Source: Luminiphilus sp. (GTDB lineage: Bacteria; Pseudomonadota; Gammaproteobacteria; Pseudomonadales; Halieaceae). Taken from it: a stretch of 7,705 nucleotides of DNA. Of the stretch, positions 1-6,284 are shown in pieces. The DNA lies in NCBI GenBank assembly GCA_022425845.1, contig JAKMEU010000060.1:1-7705 (forward strand), in the 5' to 3' direction. Every line of letters begins with the position of its first letter. Within the stretch, counting starts at the first letter, position 1. The position numbers were made by a program, and so were the translations under genes. The notes beneath the pieces were generated by a model. The model saw nothing but the letters and a program-made list of their open reading frames with translations, did not search any database and was not told where the DNA came from.

Positions 1-1273
1 GGGTAATGGTGAAGGTCATAACCCCGCCTTCAAGCACTTCCACGGAATCCACGCTGAAGACAGTCTCACTGGTACCGTCCAGAATGGTACCGGTGCCCGT
101 TGGCTGCAGAATCTCGCTGCCTTCCGAGTTGTCACTCAAAGTGACGGTGAAAGTCTCGCTGCCCTCGTAAACGGCATCAGCTGTAGTTTGCACCGTGAAA
201 GTCTTGGTAACTTCGCCTGGCGCAAACGTCAGGGTGCCACTGGCGGGATCAAAATCGTTGGTTTCGGCGGTGTCATCGGCCTCAATGCTGGTTGCGAAAT
301 CGACGGTTTGCTCGAAGTCCGCATCACCGGTGCGGGTGACCGTGAACTCCATGACACCCCCTTCAAGCACTTCAGCAGAATCCACGCTGAAACCCGTGGT
401 GTCATCGTCAGGGTTGTCGCCGGGGCCTGTGCCATCGTCCAGAATCGTCACGGTCCCGATGTCACCGCCATCAGCAATGGCAGCGTCAAAGGGTGACGCA
501 GCCGATGGATTACTCAAGCCAACGCGGAAGGTTTCCGCTCCCTCGAGCACATCGTCCTGCGTAGTCTGGATCTGGATTGTCGCCTCGGTTTGACCCTCGG
601 CAAAAAACACGGTGGTGGTCGCAAGCGCGGTAAAGTCGTTGTCTTCTGCTGAATCAGTTGCGGGGTCTGTCACCAGGGTGGCCACGTCTACTGATGCAGC
701 AATATCGGTGTTACCCGTCCGGGTGATCGTCAGCGTAATGATGCTGCCCTCGGAAACAACGCCTCCGTCGATGGAAAATTCGGCGGCCTCTTCAATGAGC
801 TGTAAGTCGCCATCAAAGGCGGCGTCAGATGTTGCCGAATCGGCCGCGGCCGTGGCATCCGTTTCTCCGGAAGTCGATGGTGTGCCCAGCCCAATACGTC
901 CGAGGCGGATAAAAGAACTTCCCTCATTACCGGCGCCGCCCGCTGCCGTTTCTTCCAAAATCTCATTGATGTCAGCGCCGCTCTCCAGGGCCGCAACCAC
1001 CTGGTCAAGGCTTTCATCGACCAGGCCTGCATCTGCAGCCGTATCGCGGCCGGCCACTGTGACCTCACCGTTAAGCAGCAACTCCCGGCCGCCCGGAAGC
1101 ACAATGGCTGGCGCATCCGGAATGGTCACCTCGACAATGGCGCCCTGCGCCGTAACGAGAACCTCGCCCTGGTAGACGTCATCTCCAAGGCTCAATTCAC
1201 GTACGCTGCCATCGGGGGCGCGAGCCGTAACGTTGCCGGTCAACTTTGAAACTGTGCCAATTAACTGTGCCAT
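1..1273 (-). CDS. Large type I-secreted adhesin with LapA-type retention module and Calx-beta-like repeats (N-terminal part)
   Basis: The reading frame is open from an ATG at 1273 to the left edge (424 codons, no stop), so the C-terminus lies outside. Residues 1-~125 look like the retention module that anchors LapA/BpfA-type adhesins in the outer-membrane pore: it starts MAQLIGTVSKLTGNV and has a compact beta-rich GDDVYQGEVL...LPGG pattern. T-A-A-G at residues 109-112 matches the di-alanine site cut by the periplasmic protease LapG and lies almost where it does in Pseudomonas LapA. A Ser/Thr/Asp-rich linker follows. Then come Calx-beta-like domains at about 166-280 and 295-400, with a third starting at 405; each has SVDSxEVLEGG-like and YEGSETFTVTLS-like strands and ends near TILDD. 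The protein is acidic, has no Sec signal peptide, and should be exported by the upstream ABC/HlyD pair. The family is clear; total length and C-terminal RTX signal cannot be seen. Confidence 0.9.
   Translation of the reverse strand, partial: MAQLIGTVSKLTGNVTARAPDGSVRELSLGDDVYQGEVLVTAQGAIVEVTIPDAPAIVLPGGRELLLNGEVTVAGRDTAADAGLVDESLDQVVAALESGADINEILEETAAGGAGNEGSSFIRLGRIGLGTPSTSGETDATAAADSATSDAAFDGDLQLIEEAAEFSIDGGVVSEGSIITLTITRTGNTDIAASVDVATLVTDPATDSAEDNDFTALATTTVFFAEGQTEATIQIQTTQDDVLEGAETFRVGLSNPSAASPFDAAIADGGDIGTVTILDDGTGPGDNPDDDTTGFSVDSAEVLEGGVMEFTVTRTGDADFEQTVDFATSIEADDTAETNDFDPASGTLTFAPGEVTKTFTVQTTADAVYEGSETFTVTLSDNSEGSEILQPTGTGTILDGTSETVFSVDSVEVLEGGVMTFTIT
59..391 (-). repeat. Calx-beta-like repeat unit of the adhesin, next copy starting at 58
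   Basis: One full unit of 333 nt (111 codons, residues 295-405) runs from 391 down to 59, and the next copy begins at 58. The 41-nt unit starts (351-391 and 18-58) match at 35 of 41 positions by hand count. Both encode F-S-V-D-S-x-E-V-L-E-G-G-V-M. The less similar first domain (residues 166-280) belongs to the same family but is diverged. This suggests an array of tandem modules continuing past the left edge. Confidence 0.75.
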
Positions 1274-1280
1274 GTCGTAA

Positions 1281-1285
1281 TCCTC
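1281..1285 (-). promoter_or_regulatory. Ribosome binding site of the adhesin gene
   Basis: GAGGA lies seven bases before the ATG at 1273. It fixes the start so that the protein begins MAQLIGTV, the usual start of retention-module proteins. Confidence 0.6.
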
Positions 1286-1430
1286 GACCTAACTTTTCAT
1301 TCAGATGGCCGTAGAATCGGGCAATTACGGACGTTCCACTACGTACTAAAGGGCAAGCAATGGCGAATATTTTGTGCAGAAGGTCACGTATTTTTAAGCC
1401 CGGGACGCGCGACGGCAGGGCCTGAGCTCC

Positions 1431-1458
1431 AAAAAAGAGGGTTTTTTATGTTTTTTTT
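1431..1458. other. Phased A-tracts, likely intrinsically curved DNA
   Basis: Three pure A/T runs lie at 1431-1436 (A6), 1442-1447 (T6) and 1451-1458 (T8). Their centres are about 11 and 10 bp apart, close to one helical turn. Runs in helical phase bend DNA in one direction and often attract nucleoid proteins such as H-NS-like factors or IHF. The A6-GAGGG-T6 part could also form a weak A/T-only hairpin, but it lacks the GC stem of a normal terminator. Confidence 0.5.
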
Positions 1459-1517
1459 AAGGAGTTAGCGTATTTTGGCGTCAAATTAGCCGGTTATTGC
1501 AAATTGCTAGCTCGCTG

Positions 1518-2147
1518 TTAGTGAATGGGTAATCGGTTCACCGCCAGCGCCAGTTGTACGCGATCACGCACCTGGAGTTTTTCAAATGTCGTGGTCAGGT
1601 GCGCCTTGACCGTACGCTCACCCAAACCCAGTTCCTCGGCGATTTCTTTGTTGTTGAGCCCTTTGCCCACCGCCATCGCCACCTCGTATTCCCGCTCGGT
1701 CAGCATGTCAAACCCTTCGGGCGCCGAAGGCTCCTCGGGCCGGCCTGCATCAACAACTTCCACTGCCGTCATCGCGAGCCGCTGCACCAGCGTCGGAGGC
1801 ACCCAATAGCCACCGGCCTGAACTGCCGCTGCCACTTCGGTAAATTGTTCAGGCACGGCCTCGGTATGACAGTAACCCCGCACACCCACTGACAGCACCG
1901 CAAATGCCTGGGATTCATTGGGCATAGCACTGAGCACCACCACCGGCGCACCGTCTTTCACCAGCGCCTGGCAGGCCTTGAGCAAACCCGGCCCTGCGAG
2001 ACCTTCACTGTCCAGCCAACAAAAATCGCCCCGATGGTGCGCCTTACCCAAATAGCCCTGAACCGAGGCGAACACGGCCAAGCCCGGGAAAGACCGCTGC
2101 CATCGCGGGGAGGCCACGCCAGCCCTACTGATGAAAATATGCTTCAC
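1518..2147 (-). CDS. LuxR/NarL-type transcriptional regulator with degenerate receiver domain
   Basis: A 209-residue DNA-binding regulator. The C-terminal helix-turn-helix (about 147-207) is canonical: LTEREYEV at 149-156, NNKEIAEELGLGERTVKAHL at 165-184 with recognition-helix residues T179, V180, K181 and H183. The N-terminal ~120 residues have the order of a receiver domain, but the acidic pocket near residues 7-10 is replaced by ISRAG, and the usual lysine of GYLLKDA-like motifs is H94 in GYCHTEA. D46 may be all that remains of the phosphorylation site, so control by phosphorylation is doubtful. The layout resembles CsgD/VpsT biofilm regulators, but the VpsT c-di-GMP motif W[FLM][TS]R is W-V-P-P here (115-118). 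Translation starts at GTG, overlapping the HlyD stop as GTGA, without a strong Shine-Dalgarno, so it is probably coupled. Its place between secretion genes and adhesin suggests local control of adhesin expression. Confidence 0.88.
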   Translation of the reverse strand: MKHIFISRAGVASPRWQRSFPGLAVFASVQGYLGKAHHRGDFCWLDSEGLAGPGLLKACQALVKDGAPVVVLSAMPNESQAFAVLSVGVRGYCHTEAVPEQFTEVAAAVQAGGYWVPPTLVQRLAMTAVEVVDAGRPEEPSAPEGFDMLTEREYEVAMAVGKGLNNKEIAEELGLGERTVKAHLTTTFEKLQVRDRVQLALAVNRLPIH

Positions 2148-4024
2148 CGCTCGGAGAGTGACCGTTGATGGGCTCTGAGCACCGGTTTCATGAGGTATGC
2201 CATCACGGTTTTTTTGCCCGTCAGGATATCGACTTCAACGGTCATTCCCGGAATGATGGGCTTATCCTCACCGAAATTAACCGTCGTGGTGCGCACGGCC
2301 ACCTCGTAAAACGCGTTACCCTCCTCATCGACAACGGTATCGACACCGATCTGTTCGACCTTGCCCTCAAGCCCGCCATAAACCACGAAATCGTAGGCGG
2401 TCACTTTCACGTTAGCTTTTTGTCCCGGGGCCATAAAGGCGATGTCCTGGGGTCGAACCCGCACCTCCACCAACAGCGAATCATCAGCAGGGACCAACTC
2501 CACAATATCCCGCCCGGGCAGCACCACGCCGCCAACGGTGTTGTAGAACAGCTGTTTGATGGTGCCCGTCACTGGCGACATCAGATTGGTCTGGCGAACA
2601 CGGTCGGACAGTCCCGCCGCGGCCTCTTTCAAGGCATTGATACGCGTCACCGTATCGGACAACTGTTCTCGCGTCTCATTGACAAATTCCAGTTCCACAC
2701 CCTCGAGCTTGCCCTGAGCTTCGGTGATGGCCGCTGCCACACCCTTGATTTGTGCCCGCGTCTGCTTGAGCTCCCCTTCGGCTTTATTCACTTCCCGTTG
2801 CAGGCGCAGAATCTCAACCTCAGAAACAGCCCCGGAGGCGATCATGGGCTGGGTGCGGAACAGCTCCTCCTCGGCCAGCTCCAACTCGCGGCTCAACTGG
2901 TTGCGACGGGCCTCCAATTCACTGAGCTCCTCCCGCCGCTGGGTGAGCTGCTGGCCTGCGATGTCTTTCTGGACCTGCAGTTCCTGAAGGCGACTTTCGT
3001 ACAGCTGCTGTTCCTGGCGAACGATCTCGGGGGCTTCGGTGAGCATCTTCGGCGTCGCCTCAAAAGCCTGACCATCAACCATAGCCCGCAGCCTCGCGGC
3101 ACGCACACTGAGACCGGACATCTCGGCGAGATTCTCACCCAGACTGGACTGGGATCGCGTCTGATCGAGCTTCAGCAGCAGGTCGCCCCGGCGAACCATA
3201 TCCCCCTCTCGCACACGGATGTCGGTGATCACACCACCGTCCTGCGAACCCAGAATCTGTACCTGGCGGCTCGGGATCACCTTGCCCTGGCCTCGGGTTA
3301 CGATATCGACCTCCGCCCACGACGCCCAAACCACGAGCATCACCACGGCCACCGCTATGGCGTAGAGCAATCGCCGGGCCCGGAGGGGCTCCTGTTCGAT
3401 AATGGCCTGCTCCGCCATGAGGTCCCAGGTGATCCTGTCCGCATCCGCCTGCCGCATGACAGCAACGTCACCCTTGTCCTCCTGGCCAGACACATTCATG
3501 TCATCACGGCCGGTGTATCGAAGACGGGTGGGCAACGGCTCCCAATCATTCTGGTTCAGAACCTTGATATGGGCCTGGTCGGCCTCGCGTCGCAATTGAA
3601 AGAAGGCTCCGGCGGCCAGAAAGACATTGGCCACCTCGGGATGCACAATAGAGCGCGCCACATTGACGGCCAACCACTTGACGGCGCGGAAGTGGGTCAG
3701 ACCATCGCTATCGGCAGCGAACTGACACTCCGACGCCACCTCTCCGACCTGTATGGGGTCGTCCTGTGCCCGGCTGGCTACGATGATCAGATCACCCACT
3801 GAGACCCATCTAAGGAAGGCCCAGGCGACTTTTGTATCGGCAAGGAGTGACTGCTCGCTGCTATCGGGCTGCAATTCTCTCAGGGCATTACCCATCACCT
3901 GAACATCATCAATCCCCCGGAGGTCCTTGGCGACACCCGGTAGCGGTAGGTAGACGCGCTTGTCACCCAGGAACTGTTCCAGAAACTGGCTTTGCTCACC
4001 CGGCCTGATAATCCAAATGGCCAT
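2144..4024 (-). CDS. HlyD-family type I secretion membrane fusion protein with a large N-terminal cytoplasmic extension
   Basis: Periplasmic adaptor linking the inner-membrane ABC transporter to a TolC-type pore. From residue 216 it is a standard HlyD/LapC protein: one membrane helix (about 216-237), GQGKVIPS (246-253), first lipoyl half (about 255-290), a long coiled-coil hairpin (about 295-475), second lipoyl half with SPVTGTIKQL (483-492), a beta barrel, and the typical end PGMTVEVDILTGKKT (592-606). At 626 residues it is far longer than the usual 400-480. The excess is an N-terminal ~215-residue region. Residues 1-~122 start WIIRPGE and contain GDLIIVASR (77-85), VGEVASE (93-99) and RAVKWL (113-118), a pattern like the PUA/EVE-like domain preceding Mrr-type endonucleases. 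Residues 123-215 are not recognised. The ATG overlaps the transporter stop (TAATG) and has a good ribosome binding site, so the extension belongs to the protein. The HlyD assignment is secure; the extra-domain fold is inferred from pattern only. Confidence 0.92.
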   Translation of the reverse strand: MAIWIIRPGEQSQFLEQFLGDKRVYLPLPGVAKDLRGIDDVQVMGNALRELQPDSSEQSLLADTKVAWAFLRWVSVGDLIIVASRAQDDPIQVGEVASECQFAADSDGLTHFRAVKWLAVNVARSIVHPEVANVFLAAGAFFQLRREADQAHIKVLNQNDWEPLPTRLRYTGRDDMNVSGQEDKGDVAVMRQADADRITWDLMAEQAIIEQEPLRARRLLYAIAVAVVMLVVWASWAEVDIVTRGQGKVIPSRQVQILGSQDGGVITDIRVREGDMVRRGDLLLKLDQTRSQSSLGENLAEMSGLSVRAARLRAMVDGQAFEATPKMLTEAPEIVRQEQQLYESRLQELQVQKDIAGQQLTQRREELSELEARRNQLSRELELAEEELFRTQPMIASGAVSEVEILRLQREVNKAEGELKQTRAQIKGVAAAITEAQGKLEGVELEFVNETREQLSDTVTRINALKEAAAGLSDRVRQTNLMSPVTGTIKQLFYNTVGGVVLPGRDIVELVPADDSLLVEVRVRPQDIAFMAPGQKANVKVTAYDFVVYGGLEGKVEQIGVDTVVDEEGNAFYEVAVRTTTVNFGEDKPIIPGMTVEVDILTGKKTVMAYLMKPVLRAHQRSLSER

Positions 4025-6147
4025 TACTGGATCTTCCCTATCTTGCCTTGCTTAAGGGCATCGAGCACTGCAGCCTTGGCACCATCAGCAACCACTTTAC
4101 CCCCGTCGACAACAATGATCCGATCCACCAGGTCGAGCAGGGAAGTGCGGTGCGTCACCACTATAAGCGTCCGTCCCGGAAGGTATTCAAGCAGTTCCTT
4201 CTTTACCGCCGCCTCTGTGGTGTTATCCATGGAGCCGGTGGGCTCATCGAAGAGCAGAATGCCCGGGCGATGAACCAGCGCCCGCGCAACGGCGATACAG
4301 CGGCGCTGCCCCCCGGATACCGAATCACCCCGCTCACTGATCGGCATATCAAAACCCCGCGGGTGTCGGTTGACGAAGTCGGTCAGGGCGGCGCGGCGCG
4401 CGGCTTCCACCAACGCATCATCTTCAATCCCACGATGAGCCAGGGTCAGGTTTTCACGCAGACTGCCGTGGAACAGGGTTACATCCTGCGGGACGTACCC
4501 CACCGAGCTGCGATACTCACCCGGATCGAGCTGTCGCAGATCAATTCCGTCGACCAGCACCGCCCCTTCGGTGGGTTCATACAAACCCAGGGCTAATTTG
4601 GTCAACGTTGATTTCCCTGAACCTACCCGCCCCAGAATGGCCACGTGCTCACCCGCTTTTATGCGAAAAGACACGCCGGCCAGCGATGTCGTTTCACTGC
4701 CCGGATAACTAAAGGACACATTGTTGAACGCTATGTCACCACGAAACTGCTCCCTGGAAACAAAAGCGCCACCCTCGCGCTGCTCGACGGGGGTATCAAA
4801 CAGGCCATCGAGTGATGTCAGTGCAATGCGGGCATTGTGCGCCTGGGTAATCAGGCCCGCCATCTGCCCAAAGGGTTGTATTGATCGCCCGGCCAGCATC
4901 GTCGCGGCAATGAGCCCACCCATCGTCAAAGCACCGTCAGATATGAGCAATACGCCCACCACAATCACCAGGACCGAGACCAACTGCTGACAAAACATGG
5001 TGAAGTGGGTAACCGACAACGTAGCGAGCCGGAGATCCACGCCCACACCCGCCAGGAAGCGGGTGGTCTGCTCCCATTTCCGCTGCATCACCGACTCGGC
5101 GTTCATCGCCTTAAGCGTATCCATTCCGGTGAGCGACTCGATCAGCGTCGCGTTTCGTTGGGCTCCAGCCTGGTAGGTTGTCTCCGTCAGTCGCTGCAAT
5201 TTAGGCCGGCGGTACAGGGCAAAAATAAGGATAGCCGCCACGCCCAGCAGAACGGGTATCAACAAGGGCCAGCCAATCCAGGCGATAACGGCAAAAAACA
5301 GGAGCGCAAACGGCAGGTCAACCACGGTGGTCATAGTCGCAGAGGTAATGAAATCACGCAGGGTCTCAAAAGAGCGCAGATTGACGGCGAATGAGCCCAC
5401 CGAGGCCGGGCGATGTTCCAGCCGCATACCCAGAGTCCGCTCCATAATCTTCGCTGACAATTCCACGTCGACCCGGCGGCTGGCTATGTCGAGAAAATGG
5501 CCCCGCATCGATTTCAGGGTCATATCCGCCAGAAGCACCAGAACCACGCCCACGGCCAGGACCCAAAGGGTGTCAAACGCAGCGTTGGGCACGACCCGGT
5601 CGTAAACATTCATGGTGAATATGGGTACGGCCAGGGCAAAGACATTGATAAACAAGGCTGCCAGCAGAACATCCTTGTACACCGGCGTGTTGGCGCGAAC
5701 AGCCGACCAGAACCAGTGTCCCGTCCGTTGCAGGTTGTTGCCCCCGACTCGATTATCAAAACGAAACTTGGGTCGCGCCAACAGCGCATAACCCGTCAGT
5801 TTCTTGCCCAAATCCTCCGGGTCTTCCTGGACGGCGGAGTCGACCAGCCGCGGATAAATAACGTCAGCAGCGCCGCTGCGGGTTCGTCCCAGATAGACAC
5901 AGGCGTCACCATCATTAAGCAATAGAATCGCCGGGCATACACTGTCGGGAATATCATTGAGAGCGAGCTTTCGGAGACGACTGTTCAATCCAGCACGCTG
6001 AGCCGAGCGCTTCAGCAAATCGGGCGTCAGACCCTGCTCATCAATGGGCAACCCCGCGCTCAGGGATTCCGGTGTAGCAGGAAGGCCATGGTGCCGAGCC
6101 ACAATGACCAGACACGCCAACAATACATCGTCTTCCGATTTCCCCAT
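4024..6147 (-). CDS. Type I secretion ABC transporter, LssB/LapB type, with inactive C39-like domain
   Basis: Inner-membrane exporter of 707 residues, predicted to energise secretion of the adhesin. Three parts are visible. Residues 1-~125 form a C39 peptidase-like domain in which the catalytic cysteine position of the DCGAACL-type motif is V8 (DDVLLACL, 6-13), so it should bind substrate but not cleave it, as in HlyB and LapB. Residues ~155-435 are the membrane domain, with several hydrophobic helices and the family-typical PIFTMNVYDRVVPN (175-188). Residues ~470-707 are the ATPase: Walker A GRVGSGKST (506-514), Q-loop Q554, signature SGGQR (611-615), Walker B ILLFDEP (630-636) with E635, switch histidine H666. 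All ATPase residues are intact. The start has a G-rich ribosome binding site (6154-6158). The gene shares one base with the following HlyD gene and is the first of the operon. LapB-like function is well supported; the exact symbol is not assigned. Confidence 0.94.
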   Translation of the reverse strand: MGKSEDDVLLACLVIVARHHGLPATPESLSAGLPIDEQGLTPDLLKRSAQRAGLNSRLRKLALNDIPDSVCPAILLLNDGDACVYLGRTRSGAADVIYPRLVDSAVQEDPEDLGKKLTGYALLARPKFRFDNRVGGNNLQRTGHWFWSAVRANTPVYKDVLLAALFINVFALAVPIFTMNVYDRVVPNAAFDTLWVLAVGVVLVLLADMTLKSMRGHFLDIASRRVDVELSAKIMERTLGMRLEHRPASVGSFAVNLRSFETLRDFITSATMTTVVDLPFALLFFAVIAWIGWPLLIPVLLGVAAILIFALYRRPKLQRLTETTYQAGAQRNATLIESLTGMDTLKAMNAESVMQRKWEQTTRFLAGVGVDLRLATLSVTHFTMFCQQLVSVLVIVVGVLLISDGALTMGGLIAATMLAGRSIQPFGQMAGLITQAHNARIALTSLDGLFDTPVEQREGGAFVSREQFRGDIAFNNVSFSYPGSETTSLAGVSFRIKAGEHVAILGRVGSGKSTLTKLALGLYEPTEGAVLVDGIDLRQLDPGEYRSSVGYVPQDVTLFHGSLRENLTLAHRGIEDDALVEAARRAALTDFVNRHPRGFDMPISERGDSVSGGQRRCIAVARALVHRPGILLFDEPTGSMDNTTEAAVKKELLEYLPGRTLIVVTHRTSLLDLVDRIIVVDGGKVVADGAKAAVLDALKQGKIGKIQ
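4033..4039 (-). promoter_or_regulatory. Ribosome binding site deciding the long HlyD start
   Basis: AGGGAAG ends eight bases before the ATG at 4024, inside the last codons of the transporter gene. With the TAATG stop/start overlap it makes the upstream ATG the natural start and argues against a shorter HlyD protein starting near the membrane helix. Confidence 0.65.
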
Positions 6148-6284
6148 CAGGGACCCCCGCCCAACTGGACATCTGGCAGCCTCTTGGCCGCCGCCGCCTA
6201 GGGTATGTCAGTCCCTTCGCCGTATGCAACGTAACCAATTACGGTATCAGAAAGGCCGGGGCCGGTGACCGTCGGAGTATATCG
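6148..6284 (-). promoter_or_regulatory. Gap upstream of the secretion operon, probable promoter location
   Basis: This 137-bp gap separates the ctaA stop from the transporter start. A TATACT box (6281-6276, minus strand) matches a -10 element, but no good -35 lies at normal distance. A second weak candidate is TTGCAT with TACCCT 18 nt downstream. A GC-rich GGCCGGGGCCGG stretch (6254-6265) does not form a clean hairpin with a U-run. The operon promoter is probably here, but I cannot place it. Confidence 0.3.

Larger units (their letters stand above)
1274..1517 (-). promoter_or_regulatory. Leader and probable promoter region of the adhesin gene
   Basis: This 244-bp gap lies between the regulator stop and the adhesin start, and I see no gene in it on either strand. 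It is more AT-rich than the coding DNA around it and contains phased A-tracts (1431-1458). A possible sigma70-like promoter reads TTGACG (1484-1479), 18 nt, then TTAAAA (1460-1455) on the minus strand, which would leave a leader of about 170 nt. No convincing GC-rich hairpin plus U-run follows the regulator gene, so read-through from the operon is also possible. A gap of this size before a large adhesin gene, straight after a DNA-binding regulator, is a reasonable place for regulated transcription; this is inference. Confidence 0.45.

Noticed and set aside
612..1175. A 187-codon plus-strand open frame, and similar ones at 188-593, opposite the adhesin
   Set aside because: They are low-complexity Ser/Val/Pro/Ala-rich translations produced by the reverse strand of the Calx-beta repeats and linker. 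The minus-strand frame is continuous and gives a known protein type.
1431..1447. A6-GAGGG-T6 as a rho-independent terminator after the regulator gene
   Set aside because: The stem would be A-T pairs only and very weak. The phased A-tract interpretation fits better, though weak termination cannot be excluded.
1788..1820. c-di-GMP binding by the regulator through a VpsT-like W[FLM][TS]R motif
   Set aside because: The equivalent position reads W-V-P-P, without the Thr/Ser-Arg pair, so the sequence does not support this mechanism.
2165..3802. A 545-codon open frame on the plus strand, antisense to the HlyD gene
   Set aside because: It mirrors the codon pattern of a well-supported gene on the other strand. 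Its protein is rich in His, Gln and Leu with no recognisable domain, and it has no plausible ribosome binding site or operon context.
6241..6275. GC-rich stretch after ctaA as a terminator hairpin
   Set aside because: The GGCC/CCGG elements would leave a loop of only two bases, and no adequate U-run follows on the minus strand.
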